From positions 787,989-851,988 of the forward strand of contig SRUQ01000003.1 in assembly GCA_004791255.1 (NCBI GenBank): a stretch of DNA of 64,000 nt. The letters are read 5' to 3'. The translations under genes and the position numbers were made by a program. The notes under the pieces are model-generated. The model searched no databases and was not told where the DNA came from. It worked only from the letters and a program-made list of their open reading frames with translations. This DNA is from a bacterium M00.F.Ca.ET.205.01.1.1 (GTDB taxonomy: Bacteria; Pseudomonadota; Alphaproteobacteria; Rhizobiales; Rhizobiaceae). Shown one piece after another: positions 1-11,051 of this stretch. Positions within the stretch are counted from its first letter, which is position 1, and each line of letters opens with the position of its first letter.

Positions 1-78
1 CGGCGGCAAAATTCCATAGTTCCCGTTGTTTTGTCCATGCGGAGGTTTTAGCGTGGAGAACGAAACAGGATTCACGAA

Positions 79-345
79 ATGGAAAAGTACGTAATCGCAA
101 TGACTTACGGTAAAACCCCGGTGCTGCGCTCTGTGGTCGAATTTGGAGAGCGGGTAATATACCTAGCGCTTCCGGGACAGGAATTTGAGCGGGAAGTCCC
201 GCCAGTGTCCGTGGGGTTCCCAAACGAATTTGTCTTTGAACATGACGAGCGACTTTTTGCCGACCTCGAAAAAGCTGCCCGCGATTCGGACCAAAGCGCG
301 CTCGATTCGCTATGGAAGTCGGCGCGTCCGATCAGGCCAATCTAG
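79..345 (+). CDS. Hypothetical protein, 88 aa
   Basis: I do not recognise this protein. It is small and acidic, with no signal peptide, membrane segment or cysteine. The C-terminal half (about residues 55-80) looks helical and charged, and the chain ends in an Arg-Pro-Ile-Arg-Pro-Ile tail. Only a weak purine stretch (AGGA about 9 bases upstream) supports the ATG. It sits next to an AT-rich truncated ATPase on the opposite strand and is itself less GC-rich than the rest of the window, which suggests acquired DNA. It could be a real small gene or the remnant of a larger accessory locus lying left of the window. Confidence 0.5.
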   Translation: MEKYVIAMTYGKTPVLRSVVEFGERVIYLALPGQEFEREVPPVSVGFPNEFVFEHDERLFADLEKAARDSDQSALDSLWKSARPIRPI

Positions 346-374
346 CCGCTAGTAATTGATTACTAATACGTATC

Positions 375-833
375 TCAAGGGGATAATTCCCTTCTGTTTA
401 GCCGTTCTATGTCTATGTATTCGAAGGCGATACCGATCGTATCAGCAAAGAATGATTCTCGGAATTTAGCAACTGATATTTCATCAGATTCTGTTAGAGG
501 TCCGGACTGCGTTGGGTTGAGCGATGCCTCAATTTTATTATATGTAACTTGTATTGATTGTAGAATTCCTCCGATTTTTTTTGCTACAACCTTTATGATC
601 TTACCATTGTCAAAAGTTAATTTTGCATCCGTGAATGGTATGTTTCTGAATGTTTTAAAGTCAAGGCGAATAATCCCGTCGAGCATTCTTAACAGGGTGG
701 TTTTACCGACGCCATTTCTTCCGTGTATAATTACTACCGCTGGCCGCTGTACAGCTCTGGTGGTGGTCGGGAAATTGACGACGTGATTTAGAGAGCCAAA
801 TAGATCGGATACTTCAAATTTTTTCAGTTCCAT
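375..833 (-). CDS. Truncated AAA/ABC-type ATPase, N-terminal part
   Basis: The 152-residue product begins like AAA-family ATPases of the SMC/OLD type: a short N-terminal strand region, then a Walker A P-loop GRNGVGKTT at about residues 38-46 for ATP binding. Walker B, the ABC signature and any effector domain are absent, because the frame stops soon after a region that would normally lead into the coiled-coil insertion. The gene is conspicuously AT-rich beside GC-rich carB, as expected for horizontally acquired DNA. Full-length relatives are often part of phage-defence or plasmid modules, but nothing here proves that role. It is probably a decayed fragment that could still be translated. The alternative is a genuine short P-loop protein. 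Confidence 0.55.
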   Translation of the reverse strand: MELKKFEVSDLFGSLNHVVNFPTTTRAVQRPAVVIIHGRNGVGKTTLLRMLDGIIRLDFKTFRNIPFTDAKLTFDNGKIIKVVAKKIGGILQSIQVTYNKIEASLNPTQSGPLTESDEISVAKFRESFFADTIGIAFEYIDIERLNRRELSP

Positions 834-1205
834 ATGGTCAATCCCGCCAAGTTTTGTTTGTAAATGCTGCTATATCCAGATTTTACGCACAAATGTGTTC
901 GCGATATATCTTACGCTGCCTGATCGATCGACACGGCAGTGATTGCTTTTTGGTACATGAAAGAACATTGAATGTTTAAAAGCAAGGGTGACGGCATTCT
1001 TCGTGCTCAGAGTTGTGAGCGTCGTAACGCGCGACCTGAATTCAAGGGGCTCTTTGGCCCTATTGTTCGATAGGTACTCGCCGAGGTTGCGTACGACACT
1101 GGCGGTAAAATTGCATATCGAAGGGCCTACTGCCCTTAGGCTGCGCGCTTCTCACGTCGCCGGCTTTGGTAGAGAAGCGCCCTATAACCAGCGGCTTCGC
1201 GAAAG
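834..1205. other. AT-rich intergenic stretch, no gene seen
   Basis: These 372 bases between the ATPase fragment and the carB stop codon hold no convincing reading frame, RNA gene or repeat. Composition shifts from AT-rich on the left to GC-rich near carB, so a border between acquired and ancestral DNA probably lies here. Confidence 0.5.
1121..1137 (-). terminator. Weak candidate carB terminator hairpin
   Basis: AAGGGC and GCCCTT form a 6-bp stem with a 5-base loop about 70 bases past the carB stop. On the transcribed strand no clean T-run follows, so intrinsic termination here is uncertain. Confidence 0.3.
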
Positions 1206-4709
<3,504 letters not shown>

Positions 4710-4852
4710 ATTCGAAATTCCGTTCGGCGAGCGGCTTGCACGAAAAACCGGGACGGGAAGACCCGGCCGGTTGTGCTTGCGATTCTGGTATCAGGCTAGG
4801 AGGGCCTTATAGGGAAGAGTTTCGGAGGATGTAACCCCGAAAATGAGGGAGG

Positions 4853-4948
4853 AGTAGGGGAGTAGGGGAGTAGGGGAGTAGGGCAGTAGGGCAGTAGGGC
4901 AGTAGGGCAGTAGGGCAGTAGGGCAGTAGGGCAGTAGGGCAGTAGGGG
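4853..4948. repeat. 8-bp tandem repeat, 12 copies
   Basis: Twelve uninterrupted octamers fill this stretch: AGTAGGGG three times, AGTAGGGC eight times, then AGTAGGGG once. It lies between the SH3-protein gene and the carB start, within the probable carB leader. An imperfectly complementary C-rich run (about 4976-5010, with CCCTTACT twice) follows, so the two could pair in RNA. Confidence 0.95.
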
Positions 4949-5004
4949 CGGCGCTCGGATGCGCTGTGAAACATATTCCCCTATTCCCTTACTCCCTTAC
5001 TCTC

Positions 5005-5910
5005 CTATTTCCCGAACGCCACCGCATCCGTGATCTCGAACCGCTCGGAAATGCCGACGCGGATCATGCTGAGGCTGCCTTCCCGCGTGTAGCGGAAATC
5101 GCCGTCTGCGTTGGAGCCGGAGGGCAGGCCGCCGGAGAAGGAGATGACGCGGGTGCCGCCCTCGGGCCAGGTCACGGTGATGTCGACCTTGTCCGCGTCC
5201 TTGCGCGCGACGCTGGCCGCACAGTGCGTCATCGGCTGGCCGACTTCGCGGGCGCAGGGAATCTGGATGGCCGCGCCGGCGGCGAGTGGCCCCTGTGGCG
5301 GAGGGAGCTCCGCCACTATCTGCGTGTCAGGCGCCTGCGCCGCGTTGGCCGCCAGGGCGAGGCCGTAGGCGTCCTGCATGGCGGTCGTCGCCGCGGATTC
5401 CGGTGTGGTCCCCGGGTCAGCCGCATGGTCGGTTCCACCCAGCCGCGCCGTCAGGTCGGGCGGCGGCATGGCCGGCGGCCGGGCGGCAGGGGGCGTGGCC
5501 GGTGGGGCGGGCGCCGCGCCGTCCGGCGCCTGGCCGGCATCCGGCACCGCCGCGACGGCGTCCGCCGGCTGGTCAGTATCGGACACCGTGGCCGGGTTGA
5601 CGGGAATGAGGTAGCGCGCGGGAGCCCAGCCGGTGGCTTTCGGGTTGTCGGATTGGACCTTGCACCATGGATGCCCGTCGATGTCGTTGCAGCCAAGGTT
5701 CCTGACGCTCGCACCGGCGGCCACGCGCGCCTCGGTCTTGCCTGTCGCCGACGGCTTGGCCCTGATGTTGAGCAGATCGTCGGGGGCAAGCCCGGTAACG
5801 ACAGAAATGAACGGGTCTTCCGCGGCACGAACCGGCAGCGCCGCCGTCAGCAAGGACGGCGCCGCAAGCAGTACATAGAGCGTTGTCCGCAGCGTAACTC
5901 GGCGCCTCAT
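5005..5910 (-). CDS. Secreted SH3-domain protein
   Basis: The protein probably acts in the cell envelope as a binding domain. From the chosen start (MRRRVTLR, position 5910) there is a basic n-region, a hydrophobic core and an Ala-rich cleavage region around ALPVRAA, which is a clear signal peptide. An earlier in-frame ATG at 5976 would bury the signal. A bacterial SH3-like domain follows at about residues 37-100, with the recognisable pieces DLLNIRAKPSATG and GWAPARYL. Next come a Pro/Ala-rich linker and a C-terminal domain of about 100 residues containing two cysteines, for which I have no name. No catalytic motif is visible. Length is 301 aa. It is upstream of carB on the same strand but about 300 bases away. 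Confidence 0.8.
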   Translation of the reverse strand: MRRRVTLRTTLYVLLAAPSLLTAALPVRAAEDPFISVVTGLAPDDLLNIRAKPSATGKTEARVAAGASVRNLGCNDIDGHPWCKVQSDNPKATGWAPARYLIPVNPATVSDTDQPADAVAAVPDAGQAPDGAAPAPPATPPAARPPAMPPPDLTARLGGTDHAADPGTTPESAATTAMQDAYGLALAANAAQAPDTQIVAELPPPQGPLAAGAAIQIPCAREVGQPMTHCAASVARKDADKVDITVTWPEGGTRVISFSGGLPSGSNADGDFRYTREGSLSMIRVGISERFEITDAVAFGK

Positions 5911-6061
5911 CACTTGGCCGTGGGCGATCAATTGCATCAACAAAGGCACCGCCAGACCCAAAAAACGCTGCCGCACGCGAAGCCGGTTTTATAGGCGACG
6001 GCGCGGCGCCATGTCTACACGCGGAATGTTCACGCCTTTTTCAGCTGGCTGGCGATGGCGC

Positions 6062-6823
6062 TCACTTCGGCGGCATAAACCCCGTCCTCAGCCCATGAGC
6101 CCATTCCGGCCGCCCCGCCTGTTCGGCCTGCCGCGCCGCCGCCTCGTGGTCGTAGTCCACCGCGATCATCTCGAAGCGGTCGGGCTGGCCGCCGCCGCCC
6201 AAGGTGACGATGCCATAGCGCGCATGCGGCGAGCCCTGCTCGGAGACATGCGCCGGCGGCGTATCGTCGTCATAGGCGGGGCAGCCGATGCTGCCGGGAT
6301 TGAAGATGACGGGACCATGGGGGATGCGGATCAATTCGGCGCGATGGCTGTGGCCGCACAGAGCGATGCGGTATTTCGGGTCCAGCCCGCCCAGCCGGCG
6401 CCGGATCGCATCCAACGGCGCGCGTACCAGTTGGCCATTGACCACCGCGTCGGCGAGATATTTTTCATCATGGTCGGGCCGGGCGTGGAAGGCGATGACG
6501 CCAGGCGCGATCTCCAGGGTGAGCGGCTGGGCGAACAAGATGTCGCGCTGCGCCTGCGTCAGCCTTTCCTGCGCATAGACGTCGGACGCCCACATGGTCT
6601 CGTCGGCCGGATCGGCGGCGACACGGCGGTCATGGTTGCCGCGCACCGTCGGCAGGTCGAGCGCCTGCAGCCGTTCCATGGTTTCGCGCGGCCACAGCGG
6701 GCCGGAAACGCTGTCGCCGAGATTGACGCTGAGATCAGCCCCGCCGCGCCGCCGCAGATCCTCGAGCACGGCATCGAGGGCGAGGACATTGCCGTGGATG
6801 TCGGCGAGGACTGCTATGCGCAT
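6062..6823 (-). CDS. Metallophosphoesterase family protein
   Basis: This is a predicted cytoplasmic calcineurin-like phosphoesterase that hydrolyses phosphomonoesters or diesters with two bound metal ions. The family metal ligands are visible: DIHGN near residues 8-12, GDSVSGP near 36, GNHD near 62-65 and GHSHR near 152. The 253-residue length matches the small YfcE/diadenosine-tetraphosphatase-like group. There is no signal peptide. The start gives the canonical MRIAVLADIHGN beginning, although no strong ribosome site precedes it. The physiological substrate cannot be told from sequence. It lies downstream of the ArsR gene on the same strand, separated by a long hairpin. Confidence 0.9.
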   Translation of the reverse strand: MRIAVLADIHGNVLALDAVLEDLRRRGGADLSVNLGDSVSGPLWPRETMERLQALDLPTVRGNHDRRVAADPADETMWASDVYAQERLTQAQRDILFAQPLTLEIAPGVIAFHARPDHDEKYLADAVVNGQLVRAPLDAIRRRLGGLDPKYRIALCGHSHRAELIRIPHGPVIFNPGSIGCPAYDDDTPPAHVSEQGSPHARYGIVTLGGGGQPDRFEMIAVDYDHEAAARQAEQAGRPEWAHGLRTGFMPPK

Positions 6824-6874
6824 TTTTGGGCAGGCTCCGGTGGTGGGTGGTTGGTCGGAAGGGTGGCCTTGCAG

Positions 6875-6923
6875 GACCTGGTTTCCTCGCCCCCCAATGC
6901 CTGGGGAGCGAGGAACCCAGGTC
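6875..6923. repeat. Long imperfect hairpin between arsR-type and phosphoesterase genes
   Basis: GACCTGG..TTCCTCGCCCC on the left pairs with GGGGAGCGAGGAA..CCAGGTC on the right around an 8-base loop. This gives nearly 20 paired bases with small mismatches. It may end the ArsR-family transcript, or be one of the dispersed GC-rich palindromes also seen at 10.2 and 12 kb. Confidence 0.55.
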
Positions 6924-6930
6924 CCCGACG

Positions 6931-7287
6931 TCAGGCCGGCACTTCCAGATCATGGCCGCCAACCGCCGGCAGAGCGGGATCGCCCCCCGCGGCGGCAATG
7001 ACGCTGTCGAGCAGGCCGGGGAAGCGGGCGTCGAGGTCGGCGCGACGCAGCGTGATCATGCGGTTGGTGCCGACCACTTCGGCGCGGGTGACACCGGCCT
7101 CGCGCAGCTTGGCCAGGTGATAGCTGAGGTTGGTCTTCGAGGCGAGGTCGAGGAACCGGCTGCAGCTCAGAGGCACGCCTTCCTTGCTGGCGAGATAGCG
7201 CACGATGGCGAGCCGCGTCGGGTCGCCGAGCACGCCGAGCACGATGGGCAGGCTGATCTGGTCCGTATTGGGGTGTGGCAAGGTCAT
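6931..7287 (-). CDS. ArsR-family transcriptional regulator
   Basis: This 118-residue winged-helix repressor has the ArsR fold: an opening helix with LGDPTRLAIVRYL (about residues 20-32), a recognition-helix region SKTNLSYHLAKLREAGV (about 50-66) and a wing ending MITLRRADL. No obvious metal-binding CxC motif is present, so it probably senses a non-metal signal or acts through another site. It is divergent from an MFS pump gene with about 195 bases between them and an inverted repeat GTTCAA-N6-TTGAAC in the gap. That arrangement suggests it controls the pump and perhaps itself. Confidence 0.88.
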   Translation of the reverse strand: MTLPHPNTDQISLPIVLGVLGDPTRLAIVRYLASKEGVPLSCSRFLDLASKTNLSYHLAKLREAGVTRAEVVGTNRMITLRRADLDARFPGLLDSVIAAAGGDPALPAVGGHDLEVPA

Positions 7288-7421
7288 GGCTGGAACCTAA
7301 GCGCAGTTCGGGCCGATTTCAACGCACCAGCCCCGTTCCATCCGTACACGGCGTTTCTCCGTCCGCGACCCGTGCTGACATAGTGCTGTCAGGAGGGTTC
7401 AGCTATTTTCCCCTGGCTTCA

Positions 7422-7467
7422 TTGACATCATGTCCTGCCATGTCCAATTGTTCAAGAACTTTTGAAC
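7422..7467 (+). promoter_or_regulatory. Candidate promoter and operator of the MFS gene
   Basis: TTGACA (7422-7427) lies 17 bases from a poor -10 (CAATTG, 7445-7450). Just downstream is the inverted repeat GTTCAA-GAACTT-TTGAAC (7450-7467), well placed for a repressor such as the divergent ArsR protein. Confidence 0.4.
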
Positions 7468-7481
7468 TAAGGACACGCCCT

Positions 7482-8660
7482 ATGGACAAGCGGATCTTCT
7501 GGCTTGCGCTCGGATCGTTTGCGATCTCGACCGAAGGCTTCGTCATCTCCAGCCTTCTGCCTGACATCGCCCGGGATGCCGGCATCTCCGTGCCGCTCGC
7601 CGGTTCGCTGATCACCGCCTTCGCGCTCGCCTATGCGGTCGGCACGCCGATCCTGGCGACGCTGACCGGCGATTGGGACCGGCGCCGCGTCATCCTGTGG
7701 ACGCTGGTGTTCTTCGTCATCGGCAACATTGTCGCGGCGCTCAGTTCTTCGTTCGAGGTGCTGCTCGTCGCGCGCATCGTCATGGCATTGTCGTCGGGCC
7801 TGTTCGCTGCCACCGCGCAAGGCACGGCGGTGGCGCTGGTCGATGACCATCACCGGGCGCGCGCTATCGCCGTCGTCGTCGGCGGCACCACGGTTGCCGT
7901 CGCCATCGGTGCGCCGCTCGGCGCGCTGGTCGCGGCCTTCGCCGGCTGGCGCGGCACCTTCTATGCCATCGCCGGGCTGGGCGCGCTGGCCGGCGCCATC
8001 CTGTGGTATCGGCTGCCGCACGGCATCGTCGGCACCAGGCTGCCGCTGAGCCGCCGGCTGGCGGCGGCCATGCGCCCCGGCGTGATGCCGATCCTGGTGA
8101 CGACGGCGCTTGCCCTGATCGGCGCCTTCACCGTGTTCAGCTTCATCGCCCCGCTGGCCATCGAGAGCGCCGGCCTGTCGCCGATCGCGCTGCCCGGCAT
8201 GCTGCTCGCCTTCGGCGCCGGCGCCGTCATCGGCAACATCGCCGGCGGCCAGGCTGCCGACCGCTTCGGCGCGACGCGCACCGTCGGCTGGTCGCTGGCG
8301 ATATCAGCCGCCATGCTCGTCACCTTCTCGCTGATCCCGACCTTCCTGCCGCATCACCTCGCCGGACCGGCGTTGATGGCGATGATGGTGCCGTGGGGCA
8401 TCGCCGGCTGGGCCTTCCCGCCGGCACAGGCGAGCCGCATCATCAAGCTCGCCCCGGACGCCGCCCCGATCGTGCTGTCGCTCAACGCCTCGGCGCTCTA
8501 TCTCGGCGTGGCGCTCGGCGCTGTGGTCGGCGGCGCGGTGCTGCGCTACGGCGCGCCGGCCGATCTCGGCTTGGTCGCCGCCGTGTTCCCGGTCATCGGG
8601 CTCGGCATCGTATTGGCCGGGCGGATGTTTGCGCGGCCGGTCGCGATGCCGGCGGAGTAG
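7482..8660 (+). CDS. MFS drug/metabolite efflux transporter (DHA1-like)
   Basis: This is a 392-residue inner-membrane proton antiporter of the major facilitator superfamily with about 12 hydrophobic segments. The loop after helix 2 carries the family A-motif region (TGDWDRRRVI). Helix 1 begins LALGSFAISTEGFVISSLLPDIA, typical of DHA1 exporters for drugs, sugars or nucleosides. The ATG at 7482 is chosen because AAGGA lies 8 bases upstream, and an earlier start would add an implausible non-membrane tail. Divergence from the ArsR gene suggests regulated expression. The substrate is unknown. Confidence 0.88.
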   Translation: MDKRIFWLALGSFAISTEGFVISSLLPDIARDAGISVPLAGSLITAFALAYAVGTPILATLTGDWDRRRVILWTLVFFVIGNIVAALSSSFEVLLVARIVMALSSGLFAATAQGTAVALVDDHHRARAIAVVVGGTTVAVAIGAPLGALVAAFAGWRGTFYAIAGLGALAGAILWYRLPHGIVGTRLPLSRRLAAAMRPGVMPILVTTALALIGAFTVFSFIAPLAIESAGLSPIALPGMLLAFGAGAVIGNIAGGQAADRFGATRTVGWSLAISAAMLVTFSLIPTFLPHHLAGPALMAMMVPWGIAGWAFPPAQASRIIKLAPDAAPIVLSLNASALYLGVALGAVVGGAVLRYGAPADLGLVAAVFPVIGLGIVLAGRMFARPVAMPAE

Positions 8661-8684
8661 TCTCTTCGAAAGCCGCCGGCTGCC

Positions 8685-9140
8685 TCAGCTGGCCGGCGGC
8701 AGATCAAAATCCAGCTCGGCGACGTCGCCGAGCACCGCGCGTAGGGTCGCCGCCTGGTCCTTGCCAACGACCTCTTCGAAACGCTGCTGGGCGATGTGCC
8801 ATAGCTTCATTGCCTCATCGAGCTTGGCCAGCCCCAGCGGGGTCAGCCGCACCCGCTTGATGCGGCGGTCGGCCGGATCGGCGAAGGTTTCGACATAGCC
8901 GTCACGGATCAACGGCTTCAGCGTGTGGCCGAGTGCCGACAGATCCATGATCAGGGAAGCGGCAATGGCGCCCATCGCCGGCTCGTTGCCGATGTGGATC
9001 TGATAGAGCAGGCCCTGCTGCGTGGCTTTCAGGCCCGAGGGCGCAAGCACATCATCATAGTACTGGCCAATCTTGCGCGTTGCGCGCCGCAGCGTGGCGT
9101 TGTTGCAGGCTGTCAAGCCGGGCAGTGTGTCTTTCGACAT
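8685..9140 (-). CDS. MarR-family transcriptional regulator
   Basis: This 151-residue winged-helix dimer belongs to the MarR family. The family pattern is visible: N-terminal dimerisation helix (RRATRKIGQYYDDVLAPSGL), a recognition helix near SALGHTLKPLIRDGYV, and the wing motif DPADRRIKRVRLTPLG. The start at 9140 is preceded by GAGGAA at good spacing, whereas the upstream ATG at 9245 would place coding sequence across the operators. It is divergent from an SDR gene. Two GGCATATGCC palindromes lie between them, one inside its own promoter spacer, which points to autorepression and control of the SDR. Confidence 0.9.
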   Translation of the reverse strand: MSKDTLPGLTACNNATLRRATRKIGQYYDDVLAPSGLKATQQGLLYQIHIGNEPAMGAIAASLIMDLSALGHTLKPLIRDGYVETFADPADRRIKRVRLTPLGLAKLDEAMKLWHIAQQRFEEVVGKDQAATLRAVLGDVAELDFDLPPAS

Positions 9141-9207
9141 GATGGTTTCCTCTGACGACGGCGACCGCGCTGCCGCCACACAAAAAATCTCTGTTTCGAT
9201 CATTGAA

Positions 9208-9252
9208 AAGATAGTGGCATATGCCCACTTCATCAACGGTGGCATATGCCAC
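9208..9252. promoter_or_regulatory. Twin MarR-type operators in the marR/SDR divergent promoter
   Basis: GTGGCATATGCCCAC (9214-9228) and the perfect palindrome GTGGCATATGCCAC (9239-9252) share the core GGCATATGCC with centres 25 bp apart. On the minus strand, TTGATG (9231-9236) and TATCTT (9208-9213) are spaced exactly 17 bp and enclose the first site, giving a repressible MarR-gene promoter. Confidence 0.7.
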
Positions 9253-9352
9253 TAATTCAACCAGGCGGCTTGTCCGCGAGCCCCGGGGGCGGACGCCCAT
9301 GGTGCTGGCGGCCAGGTCGACGGAAACAATTCGAGACAGAAGGAACAGGACA

Positions 9353-10147
9353 ATGAGTGGACAGGCAAATAAGGGCACGGCGGTCGTCACCGGCGCTTCC
9401 TCGGGCATCGGCGCCGTCTATGCGGACCGGCTGGCCGGGCAGGGCTATGACCTGGTGCTGGTGGCGCGGCGCGCCGACCGGCTTGAAGAACTGGCTGAGA
9501 AGCTGCGCTATGCCTACGGCCGCAGGGTCAGCGTGATAGCAGCCGATCTGGCCGACGACGATGATGTGCGCCGCGTCGAGCAGGCGATATCGGCCGATGA
9601 GAGCGTGACGCTGCTGGTCAACAATGCCGGGCTTGGCGGCCAGCAGCTGGTGGCGTCGGCCGATGCCGATGCGGCCGAGCGGATGATCAAGGTCAACGTC
9701 GTGGCGCTGACCCGGCTGACCCGCGCCGTGCTTCCCGGATTGCTGGCGCGCAACCGTGGCGCCATCGTCAACATCGCCTCGGTGCTTGCCTACAACACCG
9801 CGTTCGGCGGCATCTACAGCGGCACCAAGGCTTATGTCGTCAACTTCACGGAAGCCCTGCATCGTGAGGTCGCGGGCACCGCGGTTACCGTGCAAGTCGT
9901 GCTGCCCGGCGCGACCCGGACAGATTTCTGGGAAGCCGCCGGCGCCGATATCGACAGCCTGCCGAAGGAAATCATCATGACCGCCGACGACATGGTCGAT
10001 GCCGCGCTTGTCGGCCTGGCCAGGGGCGAGGCCGTCACCGTTCCCGCACTTGCCGATGCGGCAAAGCTGGACACTTTCCTCGGCGCACGGGAAGCCTTCT
10101 ACGGCAGCCTGCACGCCGACAAACCGGCGTCCCGCTACGCGGCTTGA
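9353..10147 (+). CDS. Short-chain dehydrogenase/reductase
   Basis: This is a 264-residue cytoplasmic NAD(P)-dependent oxidoreductase of the classical SDR family. The cofactor motif TGASSGIG is near residues 14-21, NNAG near 88-91, a catalytic serine in the IASVLA strand and YSGTK (Tyr-x-x-x-Lys) near 157-161. The substrate is unknown. The ATG at 9353 follows AGGAACAGGA, and an upstream in-frame ATG would run through the MarR operators. The neighbouring MarR gene and its twin operators suggest induction by a small molecule, perhaps the substrate itself. Confidence 0.9.
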   Translation: MSGQANKGTAVVTGASSGIGAVYADRLAGQGYDLVLVARRADRLEELAEKLRYAYGRRVSVIAADLADDDDVRRVEQAISADESVTLLVNNAGLGGQQLVASADADAAERMIKVNVVALTRLTRAVLPGLLARNRGAIVNIASVLAYNTAFGGIYSGTKAYVVNFTEALHREVAGTAVTVQVVLPGATRTDFWEAAGADIDSLPKEIIMTADDMVDAALVGLARGEAVTVPALADAAKLDTFLGAREAFYGSLHADKPASRYAA

Positions 10148-10149
10148 GG

Positions 10150-10330
10150 CTGGTTCGCTTTGCGAACCAGTACCCCAACCCCGCTGCTACGCAAGCGACC
10201 CTCCCCACAAGGGGGAGGGTGAGCGAGTGCCTTGTGCGCCCGGTGCGACAGTGTCTTGTGGAGGTGCGGGAAAGCTGGACTCCCTACCTTCCCCTTTGTG
10301 GGGAGGTCGGACCGAAGGTCCGGGTGGGGC
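10150..10330. repeat. Composite palindromic intergenic element
   Basis: Several perfect hairpins follow one another: CTGGTTCGC/GCGAACCAG (10150-10170), ACCCTCCCC/GGGGAGGGT (10198-10220), ACCTTCCCC/GGGGAGGT (10286-10307) and CGGACC-GAA-GGTCCG (10308-10322). The design matches dispersed intergenic palindromes of rhizobial genomes. It separates convergent SDR and LysE genes and may end transcription in both directions. Confidence 0.75.
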
Positions 10331-10354
10331 TGGCGCGGATTTGGCTTGAGTGTT

Positions 10355-10954
10355 CTACGCCGTCCGCCACATCGGGATGATCGAGCCTGCAAGCACCAGT
10401 GCCAGCACGATGTTGAGCGCGCGCCATTGCCACTCGGTCTTCAACAGCCGCGCCAGCACCATGCCGGCAACGCACCAGACGGACAGCGAGATGGCGGCGG
10501 CGAGGCCGAAGGTCGAGCCGAGCAGCAAAGCGAGCTGCCCCGGTCCGTCGGCGAGTGCGGCGAAGGATGCTGCCGCGCCCAGACCCATCGCCCAGCCCTT
10601 GGGGTTCATCCACTGGATGCCGGCGCCGCCGAAGAAGCTGTTCGGCCTGGCCATGGCCACATCGAGATTGGGCGGGCCGGCGCGGCCGATCTTGATCGCC
10701 AGCCAGACGAGATAGAGCGAGCCGATGATCTTCATCGCCACCTGCAGCGACGGCATGGCCAGCAGCAGGCCGGCTAGCCCGGCAGCAGCCGCCCCCGTCA
10801 CCGTGGCGAGGCCGGCGGCACTGCCGACCAGCAGCGGAACCGAGCGGCGAAAGCCGAACTGCGCGCCCGAAGCGGTGGACAAAGTGGTGGCGATGCCCGG
10901 CGTGGCGGTGGCCACGAAGGCGAACAGGATGAGTGGCAGGATTGGCTGGAGCAT
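10355..10954 (-). CDS. LysE/RhtB-family amino-acid exporter
   Basis: This is a 199-residue inner-membrane exporter of the LysE/RhtB family with about six hydrophobic segments. It probably exports an amino acid or derivative. The early helix contains FVATATPGIATTL in the position of the family's conserved Pro-Gly, and the central GAGIQWMNPKGW block is characteristic. The start at 10954 has GAAGGA upstream and gives the usual MLQPILPLI beginning, and the longer frame would add 14 non-hydrophobic residues. It is divergent from a LysR gene, a common arrangement in which the regulator activates the exporter when the amino acid accumulates. Confidence 0.9.
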   Translation of the reverse strand: MLQPILPLILFAFVATATPGIATTLSTASGAQFGFRRSVPLLVGSAAGLATVTGAAAAGLAGLLLAMPSLQVAMKIIGSLYLVWLAIKIGRAGPPNLDVAMARPNSFFGGAGIQWMNPKGWAMGLGAAASFAALADGPGQLALLLGSTFGLAAAISLSVWCVAGMVLARLLKTEWQWRALNIVLALVLAGSIIPMWRTA

Positions 10955-11015
10955 GGGGCGTCCTTCGTCGGGAGCCGCCATGGTAGGCAAGGCCATATAT
11001 CAGTAAATGCAATGT

Positions 11016-11044
11016 TTGTGATGTCAGGCATTAGCATCTATAAT
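11016..11044 (+). promoter_or_regulatory. Strong promoter giving a probably leaderless LysR mRNA
   Basis: TTGTGA (11016-11021) and a consensus TATAAT (11039-11044) are separated by exactly 17 bp. Transcription should begin about 11050-11052, at or just before the ATG at 11052. TAAATGC (11004-11010) and GCATTAG (11029-11035) are a possible LysR half-site pair. Confidence 0.6.
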
Positions 11045-11051
11045 GCTGTCC

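Noticed and set aside
53..93. Thirteen-codon GTG-start frame near the left edge
   Set aside because: It has a GGAGG-like box but is too short and unsupported to call a leader peptide.
4853..4948. Octamer array as a CRISPR
   Set aside because: Units are 8 bp with no spacers; this is a microsatellite.
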